Origin: Pseudomonas viridiflava
GTDB lineage: Bacteria > Pseudomonadota > Gammaproteobacteria > Pseudomonadales > Pseudomonadaceae
NCBI RefSeq assembly: GCF_001642795.1
Contig: NZ_LKEH01000027.1
Location: 354,325 to 418,324 of the forward strand
Direction of reading: 5' to 3'
DNA length: 64,000 bases
Shown: one piece after another, positions 25,719 to 35,716 of the stretch
Numbering within the stretch: the stretch's first letter is position 1
Layout of the letters: each line of letters begins with the position of its first letter
Program-made: the position numbers and the translations under genes
Notes under the pieces: generated by a model
Database searches by the model: none
Told to the model about the DNA's origin: nothing
Seen by the model: the letters and a program-made list of their open reading frames with translations, nothing else

Positions 25719-28700
25719 ATGTCGCGCTTTTTCATAGATCGCCCCATTTTCGCCTGGGTTCTGGCCATCATCGTCATGCTCGCAGGCATCATGGCGATTC
25801 TGACGCTGCCCATTGCCCAGTACCCGACGATTGCGCCTCCCGCGATTGCGATCACTGCCAACTATCCGGGCGCGTCGGCCAAGACGCTTGAGGACACCGT
25901 CACTCAGGTGATCGAGCAGAAGATGAAGGGCCTGGATCGGCTCAGTTATATCGCTTCGACCAGTGAGTCCAGTGGTTCGGTGACCATTACGCTGACCTTC
26001 GAAAACGGTACGGATGCCGATACCGCGCAGGTGCAGGTGCAGAACAAGCTCACTCTGGCGACGCCGCTGCTGCCCTCCGAGGTTCAACAGCAGGGCGTGC
26101 AGGTCGTCAAATCATCGACCAACTTCCTCAATATTCTGGCGTTCACCTCCGAAGACGGGCGAATGAACGGCGCGGATCTCTCGGATTACGTCTCCGCAAA
26201 TATCCAGGAGGCGATTGGCAGGGTCGACGGCGTCGGAGATACAACGCTGTTTGGCGCGCAGTATGCGATGCGCATCTGGATCGATCCCGACAAGCTGGCC
26301 AGTTACAAGATGACGCCCATAGACGTCAGGAACGCCATTCAGGCGCAGAACGTTCAGGTGTCGTCGGGACAATTGGGTGCGTTGCCTGCGGCGGGCAACC
26401 AGCAACTCAATGCAACCATCACCTCTCAGACGCGCTTACAAACCGCCGAGCAGTTCGAAGACATCCTGTTGCGCACCGAAACAGACGGTTCCCAGGTCCG
26501 GCTGCGTGACGTTGCCAAGGTCGAACTCGGCAGCGAAAGCTACAGCAATACCAGTCGATTCAATGGCAAACCGGCGGCAGGTCTGGCGATCAAGCTTGCC
26601 ACGGGCGCCAATGCGCTGGACACCGTCAAGGCCATTGACGCGCGAATCGAGGAACTGAAGCCTTACTGGCCGGAAGGTGTGCGGGTTCAAAAGCCTTACG
26701 ACATTACACCGTTCGTGCGTATTTCCATCGAAGAGGTGGTGCGCACGCTGGTAGAAGCCGTCGTGCTGGTTTTCCTGGTGATGTACCTGTTTCTGCAGAA
26801 TTTTCGGGCCACGCTGATACCGACCATTGCGGTGCCTGTCGTGCTGCTTGGTACGTTCGGTGTGTTGGCGGTATTTGGCTACAGCATCAATACCCTGACA
26901 ATGTTTGCGATGGTTCTGGCTATCGGTCTGCTGGTGGATGACGCCATCGTCGTGGTGGAAAACGTTGAACGAGTGATGAGTGAAGAGGGGCTTGAGCCAA
27001 AGGCGGCTGCTCGACAATCCATGGAACAGATCAGTGGCGCACTGGTGGGTATCGCTCTTGTTCTGGCCGCAGTGTTCATCCCGATGGCGTTCTTCAGCGG
27101 CTCGTCAGGCGTTATTTACCGGCAGTTCTCGATCACCATAGTGTCGGCCATGACGCTCTCGGTGCTGGTTGCGATGATCCTGACGCCTGCGCTCTGCGCC
27201 ACATTGCTCAAGCCGCTCGGCGTCAATCACGGACAGGAACGTCGCGGGTTCTTCGGCTGGTTCAACAGGGTCTTTGATCGCGGTAGCAACCGGTATCAGG
27301 GGGTCGTCGGCCACATGCTTGTCCGACCCTGGCGTTACATGATCGGCTATGGGGTTATCGTCGTGCTGGTTATGCTCGGTTTCAGCAAACTGCCGGTCGG
27401 CTTTCTGCCCGACGAAGATCAGGGGACCCTGTTTGCGCTGATCCAGCTTCCGCCAGGTGCTACGGAAAAACGAACCGACGAAGTGCTTCGTCAGGTCGAG
27501 CAGCATTTTATGGTGGACGAGAAAGATGCGGTTTCGGGTGTTTTCACTGTGTCCGGTTTCAGCTTTGCGGGCAGCGGCCAGAACATCGGCTTGGCATTCG
27601 TCAAGCTGCGACCCTGGAACGAGCGAAGTGATGAATCCCTCACGGTTACCCAGGTAACTGCGCGTGCCTGGCAGGCTTTTTCTGGAATCAGGGACGCTCT
27701 GATCGTGCCCTTCGCGCCGCCTGCGGTGTCGGAGCTGGGCAATGCCACCGGATTCGACCTGATGCTTCAGGATCGCGGCAATCTGGGGCATGACGCGTTG
27801 ATGAAAGCGCGCAATCAGTTGCTGGAAAAGCTGAGCAAGGATCCACGCCTGGTCGCGGTGCGTGCCAATGGCCAGGAGAATGCACCGGAGTTTCGTCTGC
27901 AGATTGACGCACACAAGGCCGGAACGCTCGGGCTGTCGATGTCGGATATCAACGATACGTTTTCCATGGCCTGGGGGAGCAATTACGTAAACGATTTTCT
28001 CGATCAGGGAAGGGTCAAGAAGGTGATGCTTCAGGCAGAAGCGCCGTTTCGTATGCTGCCTCAGGACATTGGCCGTTGGTACGTACGAAACAGCGCCGGA
28101 ACCATGGTGTCTTTTGCGGCATTTGCCAAGGCTGAGTGGACTTCCGGTTCACCACGGCTTGAACGTTACAACGGCGTGTCGTCCATCGAGATCCTTGGCA
28201 TGGCCTTGCCTGGTCAGGCGTCAAGCGGAGAGGCGCTGGCTATCGTTGAAGCGGCGGTCGCCGAACTGCCGCCGGGCTTCGGCTTTGAGTGGACAGGGCT
28301 GTCGCGCCAGGAGAAAGCCTCAACCGGACAGACGACGCTGCTGTACTCGCTCTCGATCCTGTTCGTGTTCCTGTGTCTGGCGGCTCTTTATGAGAGCTGG
28401 AGCGTGCCGTTATCGGTGATCATGGTCATCCCGCTCGGCGTCTTCGGTGTGCTGCTGGGCGCAGTTCTCACCTGGAAGATGAACGATGTGTACTTTCAGG
28501 TAGGACTGCTGACCACCATCGGGCTCGCGGCCAAGAACGCGATTCTCATTGTGGAATTTGCCAAGGACCTCCATGACCGCGGCACAGGAATCATCGAGGC
28601 AACATTACAGGCAACCCGAATGCGCTTGCGCCCGATTTTGATGACATCCTTTGCGTTCATTCTTGGCGTATTGCCGCTGGTGCTGAGCAGCGGTGCCGGC

Positions 28701-28814
28701 GCGGGTGCGCAGAACGCGCTTGGCGTCGCTGTAACCGGTGGCATGCTGTCGGGGACGATTCTGGCTCTGTTTTTCGTTCCGCTGTTTTTCATACTGGTCT
28801 ATAGAAAACGTTGA
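25719..28814 (+). CDS. RND multidrug efflux pump, HAE1 family (AcrB/MexB-like)
   Basis: This 1031-residue proton-driven transporter is full length for the hydrophobe/amphiphile efflux family. The N-terminus [17 protein letters not shown] is the hallmark. The proton-relay aspartates Asp407 and Asp408 ([16 protein letters not shown]) sit at exactly the AcrB positions. Two large periplasmic loops separate the membrane bundles. The ATG at 25719 was chosen for that conserved start. With the adaptor it forms a two-gene operon under the divergent TetR gene. Antibiotics, dyes or plant phenolics are likely substrates by family. Confidence 0.94.
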   Translation: MSRFFIDRPIFAWVLAIIVMLAGIMAILTLPIAQYPTIAPPAIAITANYPGASAKTLEDTVTQVIEQKMKGLDRLSYIASTSESSGSVTITLTFENGTDADTAQVQVQNKLTLATPLLPSEVQQQGVQVVKSSTNFLNILAFTSEDGRMNGADLSDYVSANIQEAIGRVDGVGDTTLFGAQYAMRIWIDPDKLASYKMTPIDVRNAIQAQNVQVSSGQLGALPAAGNQQLNATITSQTRLQTAEQFEDILLRTETDGSQVRLRDVAKVELGSESYSNTSRFNGKPAAGLAIKLATGANALDTVKAIDARIEELKPYWPEGVRVQKPYDITPFVRISIEEVVRTLVEAVVLVFLVMYLFLQNFRATLIPTIAVPVVLLGTFGVLAVFGYSINTLTMFAMVLAIGLLVDDAIVVVENVERVMSEEGLEPKAAARQSMEQISGALVGIALVLAAVFIPMAFFSGSSGVIYRQFSITIVSAMTLSVLVAMILTPALCATLLKPLGVNHGQERRGFFGWFNRVFDRGSNRYQGVVGHMLVRPWRYMIGYGVIVVLVMLGFSKLPVGFLPDEDQGTLFALIQLPPGATEKRTDEVLRQVEQHFMVDEKDAVSGVFTVSGFSFAGSGQNIGLAFVKLRPWNERSDESLTVTQVTARAWQAFSGIRDALIVPFAPPAVSELGNATGFDLMLQDRGNLGHDALMKARNQLLEKLSKDPRLVAVRANGQENAPEFRLQIDAHKAGTLGLSMSDINDTFSMAWGSNYVNDFLDQGRVKKVMLQAEAPFRMLPQDIGRWYVRNSAGTMVSFAAFAKAEWTSGSPRLERYNGVSSIEILGMALPGQASSGEALAIVEAAVAELPPGFGFEWTGLSRQEKASTGQTTLLYSLSILFVFLCLAALYESWSVPLSVIMVIPLGVFGVLLGAVLTWKMNDVYFQVGLLTTIGLAAKNAILIVEFAKDLHDRGTGIIEATLQATRMRLRPILMTSFAFILGVLPLVLSSGAGAGAQNALGVAVTGGMLSGTILALFFVPLFFILVYRKR

Positions 28815-29241
28815 TCAATTATCGTCCGCTGCGGCTTGTAACAGCGCAGCGGTCGCCTGTGTTCGTGGAAAGATTCATTTTCATGTGAGACTGTTCAATG
28901 AAAACGCTGCTGCCTTATCGCTCTGGTTCCGTTAACGGCGCTACTTATATCAAATGCAGTGTTTGGCAGACTCGATAGTCAACAGCGCAATAGTAAACAA
29001 CAGACAACTGATGACATCGCGCATAACTGTATTGATTTATTATCGGATCTGCATGAAAAACGAGCGAGTTGGAACATGGGTGAGCCGTTCCGTTCCGTTG
29101 GGTTTTGAATAATATTCATAGAGTATTTGCTCTTCAAAAAAAGTTGTCGAAATCATTAAACTTATTCAAAGGGCCTTGGGTCATTGGAGTGTACGCCAAA
29201 TAACTTAGCGTGTTCTGCCACTGACTCGAAGGATTACCACT
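28815..29241. other. AT-rich intergenic region with weak hairpin
   Basis: No gene is supported in these 427 bases. A stem CCGCTGCG (28826-28833) / CGCAGCGG (28845-28852) follows the pump gene and may help end its transcript, but no T-run follows. The rest is AT-rich and should contain the promoter of the gene at 29242. Confidence 0.5.
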
Positions 29242-30261
29242 ATGATTCGCGATGACCGTATCGCCCCAGGCGCACCTGTCTATCAGGACACCCACGCCAT
29301 GGCACCTTTGCTCAAACGTATTTCCTGGAGCGCGATTCTGGCCGGTGTGGTACTGGCCATGGTTGTTTCCTTATTGCTGAATCTACTGGGTACTGCCATT
29401 GGCACCGCCAGCATTGATCCCATGCAGGAAGCCAATCCGATGTCCGGTATCGGTACTGGCGCCGGCATATGGGTCGTTGTCAGTTCGGTCATCTCGCTGT
29501 TTGTCGGTGGCTGGGCAGCGGGTCGTCTGGCTCAGCGCGAAGGCGCGTTCCATGGCCTGCTGGTATGGGCGAGCGTATCGCTGATTACTGTCTATCTGGT
29601 CACCAGCGCTGTAACAGGCGTGGTACGTGGCGGTCTGAATCTGGCAGGCAGCGGCATGTCGGCACTGGGCAGCGGTATCGCTCAGGTTGCTCCGGCCGTG
29701 GGCAGCAAGATTCAGGACCAACTGCGTGAGCAGGGCATCGAATTCAACCTGGACGATATTCAGGGTGAAATCGAAACCGCCATGCGTCAGACCGGCAAGG
29801 CCGAACTGAACCCCGATGCCATCAAGCAGGAAGCTCAGGCGACCCAACAGGATGCGCAGAACACTGCAGAGCGCAGCGCGCAGAATCCACAGCAGGCTGA
29901 CGAGCAGTTGGGCGGCCTGATGGATCGCATCAAGGCCAAGGGCGACCAGGCGTGGGACGCCGCTGACCGTCAGGCACTGGTCAATCTGATCAAGGCGCGT
30001 GGCAACAAGACTGATGCAGAGGCCAACCAGATCGTTGATCAGGCTCAGGCCAGCTATCGTCAGGCTTATGCCAAGTATCAGGAACTGAAAGCTCAGGCCG
30101 AACAGAAAGCACGTGAAGCGGCTGAAGTGACTGCCAAGCGCGTATCGCAAGGCGCATGGATTCTGCTGATCACCCTGGTGATCTCGGGTCTGGTCGCGGC
30201 CGGTGCAGGTGTACTGGGTCGTCGTACTCAGCCACCGGCCAAGGTTGTCGCTGCGGTCTGA
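29242..30261 (+). CDS. Membrane protein with central helical domain (often annotated PhnA-like)
   Basis: This 339-residue protein has three N-terminal membrane helices (about 25-50, 75-95 and 108-132). A soluble stretch of 150 residues rich in Gln, Ala, Glu and Lys and probably coiled-coil follows. A final membrane helix (about 305-328) ends the protein. I recognise no enzyme motif. Similar Pseudomonas proteins carry the label PhnA-like without evidence of phosphonate chemistry. It is monocistronic, with GAAGGA before the ATG and a strong terminator behind it. An envelope-stress role is only a guess. Confidence 0.6.
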   Translation: MIRDDRIAPGAPVYQDTHAMAPLLKRISWSAILAGVVLAMVVSLLLNLLGTAIGTASIDPMQEANPMSGIGTGAGIWVVVSSVISLFVGGWAAGRLAQREGAFHGLLVWASVSLITVYLVTSAVTGVVRGGLNLAGSGMSALGSGIAQVAPAVGSKIQDQLREQGIEFNLDDIQGEIETAMRQTGKAELNPDAIKQEAQATQQDAQNTAERSAQNPQQADEQLGGLMDRIKAKGDQAWDAADRQALVNLIKARGNKTDAEANQIVDQAQASYRQAYAKYQELKAQAEQKAREAAEVTAKRVSQGAWILLITLVISGLVAAGAGVLGRRTQPPAKVVAAV

Positions 30262-30290
30262 TACACGTGTTGAGTTGAGCGAATAAAGAA

Positions 30291-30315
30291 GGGGACGATA
30301 ATCGTCCCCTTTTTT
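30291..30315. terminator. Strong, bidirectional Rho-independent terminator
   Basis: GGGGACGAT pairs with ATCGTCCCC around AA and is followed by six T on the plus strand. On the minus strand the stem is followed by TTCTTTATT, so it can also stop the isomerase operon. Confidence 0.88.
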
Positions 30316-30388
30316 ATCGCTTTTATAAGCCTGACTGTTCAACTGAGTCAGGACGGCTTTACAGGTTGCGCGTCTAATACTGTCAGCT

Positions 30389-31306
30389 TCAATTGACAGA
30401 TTTGTCTGGCCAATACTTGTTCACGTAACTCTGAATCTCTTGCCTCATGAAAGTCCCTGACTGATCGGCGCGTTCTTCCCAGCCGAATACGCACGCTGTG
30501 ACAATCCCGTCGAAACCGACTTTGGCCAGCGAAGAGAAGAAGACGTCCCAGTCGATCTCGCCCTGATACATGTCCATATGTTGATGCACTGTCACTTTGG
30601 CGCCGGGGGGATTAACGATATAGCGCAGCCCTGAAGACGCTTTGTGATTCCATGTGTCGGCAACATGCACATGCGCAATCATCGGGCCGGCTTCGGCAAT
30701 CATCTTCGCCATGTCATCGCCAAAGAAGAAAGTATGCGGCGCGCAGTACAGAAACCTGACGTTACTGGAACCGATGTTCTTCAGCATGTCGAGCGCAGGT
30801 TGCAATGTTTCGCACCAGTCTTCGGGGTGCGGCTCAATGTTCAGGTTGACTCCCTGTCTTTCAAGTTCAGGCACCAGTTCCTCCATGGATCGCCACCACG
30901 CGGCTTCGCTGGATTCGTGGCTATGACTGCCGCCGCAGCAGTTGCTTTTATGCCCTCGCTCGGGTGAAGGGCCGCGACCGAACTCGGAGTTCATGGTGTC
31001 GCAATCCAGCTCCACGGCAACCTGAATGGCCTGCTTCCAGTAGTCGACTGCCGTTGTTCGTTCATCTTCGTGAGGGCTGGCCCAGCGGTACATGGGCAGC
31101 AGCGAAGCAACCTTCAGGTCATGGTCTTTCAGGGCCTTCTTGAACTCGGCAATGCGCTCCTTGTGCGCACGGGGTCTGACCCACCAGGGCAGAAAGTCCT
31201 CGCGAGGCGACAGTTCCAGGTATTCGTATCCCATCTCAGCAGCCTTGCGACATACCTCGGTCAGGCTGAGGTGGCGGTGCATGTAGGGATCCAGGGCTAT
31301 TTTCAT
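30389..31306 (-). CDS. Sugar phosphate isomerase/epimerase (TIM barrel)
   Basis: This 305-residue protein has the AP endonuclease 2/xylose isomerase-like barrel. The metal-binding positions are visible in NIEPHPEDW, HVHVADTWN and the later HQHMDMYQGEIDW. A CCGGSHSHESSE insert is unusual. GGAG lies 7 bases before the ATG at 31306, which is preferred over the ATG two codons earlier. It is last in an operon with a Gfo/Idh dehydrogenase and a second isomerase. These families isomerise or epimerise keto-sugars and inosose derivatives; the substrate is not identified. Confidence 0.83.
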   Translation of the reverse strand: MKIALDPYMHRHLSLTEVCRKAAEMGYEYLELSPREDFLPWWVRPRAHKERIAEFKKALKDHDLKVASLLPMYRWASPHEDERTTAVDYWKQAIQVAVELDCDTMNSEFGRGPSPERGHKSNCCGGSHSHESSEAAWWRSMEELVPELERQGVNLNIEPHPEDWCETLQPALDMLKNIGSSNVRFLYCAPHTFFFGDDMAKMIAEAGPMIAHVHVADTWNHKASSGLRYIVNPPGAKVTVHQHMDMYQGEIDWDVFFSSLAKVGFDGIVTACVFGWEERADQSGTFMRQEIQSYVNKYWPDKSVN

Positions 31307-31366
31307 TGTCATTCTCCAGTGGATGAACCTTAAGCAAAATCTGTCCGGCCTTGCGGGATCTGGAAC

Positions 31367-32536
31367 TCAGTAATCAATCCATATCCCACCCTGAACGGCC
31401 GACTCCACGCAGCGTTGCACCCAGCGCACGCCTTCGACACCTGCGTCGATGTCGGGATAGCGCAATGACTGCAGCGTCGCCGCATCGCCACGTGTGGTGG
31501 CGTTCATGGCCAGAGCAAAGCGGTAGTAAAGGTTGGACCAGGCTTCGAACAGGCCTTCCGGATGCCCGCCACCAATACGGTCGTCGAGCAGGGCGTCCGG
31601 ATGCAGATACCCCATGCCGCGTTCCAGTATCTGGGCGGGCTGGCCTTGCACTTCGAAGCTGAGCTGGTTGGGACGCTCATCCCACCACTCGAGGCTGGCC
31701 CTTGAGCCGATCACCCGAACCTTCTGGCCGTGCATCGACCCGGCGTTGACGGCACTGGACCAGACCCAGCCCATGGCACCGCCTTCGTACTCCATCAGTG
31801 TGTAGGCATTGTCTTCGAGCGGTGCCCGGCTTTTCACGAAGCTCTGTCGGTTGCATTGCAGCCGTTTGATTTTCAGCTCAGGCAACATGACTTCGGCGAT
31901 GTACAACGGATGGGTGCCCACATCGCCCAATACATAGCTTGGCCCCGCAGTGCGTGGATCCACGCGCCACTGAGTGGCCTGGTTTTGCGTTTCGACCGGA
32001 GCGCTGTGAAAGCCATGGGCGAACTGCATGTGCACCATGCGAATCTCGCCAAGCTCGCTTGCCGCAATCATCTGTCTGGCCTGCTCGATCAATTGGTGGC
32101 CCGCGTAGCCATAAGTCACGCCGACGATGCGCTGGTTGGCTCGGGATATTTCCCTGAGGGTCTCGGCTTCTTCGAGCGTGAAACACAGCGGTTTCTCACA
32201 CACCACATGCAAACCGGCTTCAAGTGCTGCTTTGGTGATGCTGAAGTGAGTGCCGTTGGGTGTGGCGACGGAGATGGCTTCGATACCGTCCGGACGCCGG
32301 CCTTCCTGTTCAATAAGCTGCAGGTAGTCTGGGTAACAGCGTTCGGGGTCGACACCCAATTGTTCGCCAAAAGCACGGCCGCGCTCAGGGTCGATATCGA
32401 ACGCGCCTGCAATTAACGCGAAGTTCTGGTCACGCAGTGCTGCCGAGCGGTGGATGTAGCCGATCTGGCTGTTCGCGCCGCCACCCACCATCGCCCATCG
32501 AACAGGGCGGGAAATACGCTTGCTACCGTTGATCAT
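31367..32536 (-). CDS. Gfo/Idh/MocA-family oxidoreductase
   Basis: This 389-residue protein has the NAD(P) loop VGGGANSQIG near residue 18 and the catalytic-region motif CEKPL (near 112-116) of the family, followed by the open-sheet substrate domain. Members oxidise sugars, inositols or their derivatives at one hydroxyl. It lies between two TIM-barrel isomerases with a 13-base gap to the upstream one. That arrangement (dehydrogenase plus IolE/IolI-like isomerases) is typical of inositol-like or rare-sugar pathways. Confidence 0.87.
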   Translation of the reverse strand: MINGSKRISRPVRWAMVGGGANSQIGYIHRSAALRDQNFALIAGAFDIDPERGRAFGEQLGVDPERCYPDYLQLIEQEGRRPDGIEAISVATPNGTHFSITKAALEAGLHVVCEKPLCFTLEEAETLREISRANQRIVGVTYGYAGHQLIEQARQMIAASELGEIRMVHMQFAHGFHSAPVETQNQATQWRVDPRTAGPSYVLGDVGTHPLYIAEVMLPELKIKRLQCNRQSFVKSRAPLEDNAYTLMEYEGGAMGWVWSSAVNAGSMHGQKVRVIGSRASLEWWDERPNQLSFEVQGQPAQILERGMGYLHPDALLDDRIGGGHPEGLFEAWSNLYYRFALAMNATTRGDAATLQSLRYPDIDAGVEGVRWVQRCVESAVQGGIWIDY

Positions 32537-32549
32537 GGTCTTTTCCTTG

Positions 32550-33470
32550 TCAGAAACCGCAGCGGGTCAGGTAGGTACGGCTCTCGGTAACGTCTGCCAG
32601 GCTGCCGCCGACATGGCGCGGGTCGCGTTCCTGCTCGACCGTGATATAGCCCTGGTAATCCAGTTCGCGAATGAGCGTGCGTAACGTGGGGTAGTCAATG
32701 ATTCCGCGCCCGAGCGGGCACATCACGCCTTTGGCACAAGCGGCGAAGAAAGTGATGCGTTCGCCGAGTACCTGATCGAACACCAGCGGATCGATGTCCT
32801 TGAAGTGCAGGTAATCGAGGCGTGACGCGTACTGGCGCAAGGTCGCTGCCGGGTCCATGCCTGCGTAGTAAAGATGTCCGGTGTCCAGGCACAGCCCGGC
32901 AACGTCCGGGTGAATGTCCTGCACCAGTTGCGCCAGCTCGTCGGCGAACTCGATGTAGCCTCCGGCGTGGGGATGAATCACGGCCCGCACGCCGTAGCGA
33001 TGCGCGACGTCTGCGATTTTGCGGATGTGCGCCATCATGTCGGACCATTCGGCAGTATTCAGACGAGGCGCCTTATCAGAATGCCCGGCTGCGTAATCAC
33101 GCACCTCATGTCCCCAGTCGATGATGACCAGATAGGGGGCGGGATGGTGTGGCTCCAGCTGTTGCCCGGCAGGCCGCAACGCCTTGAGCAGCGCACAGAT
33201 ATCGTGGGCCTGTTTCAGCAGCGATGGCAGGTTTTTCGGATCTACCAGATTGTCGAAGATCGTGCCCGCAATCAGGTGCAGACCGTTTTCAGCCAGCGCA
33301 CCGCCAAGCTCGTCGACATTCAGTGGAAGGTAGCCATAAGGGCCCAGTTCGATGCCCCGATAACCAGCCTGCGCTGCTTCGCTGAGCACCTGACGCCACG
33401 GCGGCAGATAGGGATTGTTGACGTCGTCTACGCCCCAGCAGCAGGGGGCAGTGGATAAATGGATGGCCAT
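32550..33470 (-). CDS. IolE/IolI-like sugar isomerase or inosose dehydratase
   Basis: This 306-residue TIM-barrel protein begins STAPCCWGVDDVNNPY, which resembles the start of inosose dehydratases (IolE). Metal ligands fit HPHAGGYIE, LDTGHLYYAG and YLHFKDIDP, with a final Glu in YITVEQERDP. It is the first gene of the operon and divergent from the LacI regulator. An inosose dehydratase role is plausible but the rest of the iol pathway is absent here. Confidence 0.8.
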   Translation of the reverse strand: MAIHLSTAPCCWGVDDVNNPYLPPWRQVLSEAAQAGYRGIELGPYGYLPLNVDELGGALAENGLHLIAGTIFDNLVDPKNLPSLLKQAHDICALLKALRPAGQQLEPHHPAPYLVIIDWGHEVRDYAAGHSDKAPRLNTAEWSDMMAHIRKIADVAHRYGVRAVIHPHAGGYIEFADELAQLVQDIHPDVAGLCLDTGHLYYAGMDPAATLRQYASRLDYLHFKDIDPLVFDQVLGERITFFAACAKGVMCPLGRGIIDYPTLRTLIRELDYQGYITVEQERDPRHVGGSLADVTESRTYLTRCGF

Positions 33471-33492
33471 TGGCTCACTCCGGCTGTTGTTA

Positions 33493-33533
33493 TTGTTGTA
33501 TCAGGGGAGGGGTGATTGGTTGCATCAGGATGC
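33493..33533. promoter_or_regulatory. Direct repeat and small palindrome between isomerase operon and LacI gene
   Basis: TTGTTGTATCAGG (33493-33505) recurs as TTGGTTGCATCAGG (33516-33529) about two helix turns away. The second copy contains the palindrome GCATCAGGATGC (33522-33533). This is a candidate LacI-family operator, by position only. Confidence 0.35.
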
Positions 33534-33616
33534 TAGGTCGGTCTGCGCGGCACTGCTATAGTCCTGCCTGTAAAACTGTCAAAACCTCTCATGGATCGGT
33601 CAGAGACTTTCATTTC

Positions 33617-34666
33617 ATGTCAGAGCACGATTCCGACTCACGCCGGCCCACGATGGCTGATGTCGCCCAGGAAGCCGGGGTCAGCCTGTCAACGGTTGAT
33701 CGAGTACTCAACCTGCGCGCCACAGTCCGGGTCGATACGGCGCAGCGCATTTCTGCTGCCGCGCAGCGTCTCGGTTTTCACGCTCGTAACGTCATCGAGC
33801 AGCGGCTGCAGCACAGCCGACCCACCGTGAAGTTGGGGTTTCTGTTGCAGAAGAGCGGGGTGGCGTTCTATCAGGGGCTGGCACAGGCCCTGGCAGATGC
33901 GGCAGCCGTTAGCCCCCATGCTCGGGTCCGGGTGATGATTGGCTATCTGGATGACCTGAACCCGCGCGTGGTCGCCCAGCGCATTCTGGCGCTGGGCAAA
34001 GACGTCGACGCCTTGGGCGTCGTGGCCGCTGACCACAAAGAGGTGCAGGACGCCGTCTGCGAACTTCGCCTCAGCGGGACTCCTGTGGTGGCCATGATTT
34101 CGGAGCTGGGAAGCCATGCCGGCGCAGGTTTCGTCGGAGTGGACAGCCGCCGCATGGGGCGCGTTGCCGGCTGGTTCGTCGATCGACTGGCAGAACGTCC
34201 CGGTCCTGTCGCCGTGATGGTCGGCAGTCAACGGTTCCAGTGCCAGGAGCTGTGTGAACTGAGTTTTCAGAGCTACATGGCTGAATCTTCCGGCGACTGG
34301 GAGTTACTGGCTTCGCGCCTGACACTTGAGGATGAGGAGTTCGCACGCGGCAACACGCTGGATCTGCTCACCGCATGCCCGGATCTGGCTGGTCTTTATG
34401 TGGCGGGAGGCGGTATAGAAGGGGTGGTCAGTGCACTGGAGGAGATGCGCAGTCGCCGGGCACGCTTGCCGACTGTGGTATGTCACGATTTGACGGACCT
34501 TACCCGCAGCGCTCTGCAAAGCGGACTGGTGCAGGCCGTGCTGTCCCATCCCGTGGAAACGCTCGCCAGGCGCTCCATGGAAATGTTGATCGATGCTGTC
34601 GTTGGCACAGATAAGCCCGGCCGGGTCTCGTTGTCGTTACAGACGGACGTCATTGAAAGCGTTTGA
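33617..34666 (+). CDS. LacI-family transcriptional regulator
   Basis: This 349-residue protein begins its helix-turn-helix with TMADVAQEAGVSLSTVDRVLN (joined to the hinge by residue 65). A periplasmic-binding-like sensor domain follows. The ATG at 33617 is chosen because the DNA-binding helices follow 12 residues later. It is divergent from the isomerase/dehydrogenase operon and probably represses it until a sugar or inositol-like ligand binds. A good terminator follows. Confidence 0.88.
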   Translation: MSEHDSDSRRPTMADVAQEAGVSLSTVDRVLNLRATVRVDTAQRISAAAQRLGFHARNVIEQRLQHSRPTVKLGFLLQKSGVAFYQGLAQALADAAAVSPHARVRVMIGYLDDLNPRVVAQRILALGKDVDALGVVAADHKEVQDAVCELRLSGTPVVAMISELGSHAGAGFVGVDSRRMGRVAGWFVDRLAERPGPVAVMVGSQRFQCQELCELSFQSYMAESSGDWELLASRLTLEDEEFARGNTLDLLTACPDLAGLYVAGGGIEGVVSALEEMRSRRARLPTVVCHDLTDLTRSALQSGLVQAVLSHPVETLARRSMEMLIDAVVGTDKPGRVSLSLQTDVIESV

Positions 34667-34674
34667 ACGCAGGG

Positions 34675-34704
34675 AAGGGGGCAGGCACCGTTTGCCCCCT
34701 TTTT
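34675..34704 (+). terminator. Rho-independent terminator after the LacI gene
   Basis: AAGGGGGCA pairs with TGCCCCCTT around a 9-base loop and runs into a T-tract (CCCCCTTTTT). It lies between convergent genes. Confidence 0.82.
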
Positions 34705-34715
34705 ATCTGTCGGGA

Positions 34716-35585
34716 TCAGATGCTGTCCGTGGCCTCACGAACGAAATCTTCGTAAGTACGCAGCGGACGCCCGATGATGGTTTGCAAACGATCAACCGTT
34801 CCGTCGGCCGCCTGCATGCCGAACTTCTGGATACCCGACATCATCAGGCGAAGGTCGTAAGCCAGCCAGGCAGGGATGTACGAAGCCATCTGCGCTTCAA
34901 AGGCTGCGACATCGTCACCCCCATAAGCCACCTCACGACCCAGCGCGGCACTCCAGATTTTTGCCACTGATGGACCCGTGAGGACCTGCGGGCCGACCAG
35001 CTCCAACGTCAGGCGCTCCAGCGCAACGGGTGCCCGATCACGTCGCAGCAATTCCGCGACTGCAATATCGGCGATGTCGCGTGCGTCGATCATCGAAACG
35101 CCTGCATCACCTATCGGCATCGGATACACCGAATAGCCCTGAATCGTTTGCTGAACCATGCCTTCGTTCTGCATGAAGTAAGCCGGACGCAGAACGGTGG
35201 CGGGAATGTCGAGGCTCTCGATCATGCGCTCGACCGAATGCTTGCCGGTGAAGTGCGGCACGTTGGTAAACCTGTCCGCGTGAATGACCGACAGGTAAAC
35301 GATGCGTTCAATGCCGGCCTCTTGCGCGAGATTGAGCGTGATGAGCGCTTGCGTGACCTCATCCGGCGTAACGGCATTGAGCAGAAACAGGGTTCGCACC
35401 GACGTTAACGCGGCGCGCATCGAAGGCACATCGGTCAAGTCCGCGACGACCTCGGTGACGCCAGCCGGGAAGCTTGCCTTGCCAGGCTGACGGACGAGCG
35501 CTTTGACTTCAGCGTCTGCCGCAGCCAGACGTTGGACGATGAGTGAGCCGACAGTGCCTGTGGCTCCGATGACAAGAATGCTCAT
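34716..35585 (-). CDS. NmrA-like NAD(P)-binding protein
   Basis: This 289-residue atypical short-chain dehydrogenase has the dinucleotide loop GATGTVGSL at 7-15, and continues with HFTGKHSVERMIESLDIPATVLRP, typical of NmrA/quinone oxidoreductase-like proteins. Such proteins bind NAD(P) and act as redox sensors or quinone reductases. CAGGAG precedes the ATG at 35585. It is divergent from a LysR gene, a common pairing for this family. Substrate unknown. Confidence 0.83.
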   Translation of the reverse strand: MSILVIGATGTVGSLIVQRLAAADAEVKALVRQPGKASFPAGVTEVVADLTDVPSMRAALTSVRTLFLLNAVTPDEVTQALITLNLAQEAGIERIVYLSVIHADRFTNVPHFTGKHSVERMIESLDIPATVLRPAYFMQNEGMVQQTIQGYSVYPMPIGDAGVSMIDARDIADIAVAELLRRDRAPVALERLTLELVGPQVLTGPSVAKIWSAALGREVAYGGDDVAAFEAQMASYIPAWLAYDLRLMMSGIQKFGMQAADGTVDRLQTIIGRPLRTYEDFVREATDSI

Positions 35586-35716
35586 GGTGAATCTCCTGCA
35601 ATGAATACGTGATGAAGTCAGCGAGCAATCTCGCTGCGTTGCGATCAAGGTATCTCGTTGCAGGAATAAAACGCAGACGCCAATATGTAGATACACCGTC
35701 TCAAAAGTGGAACGCC

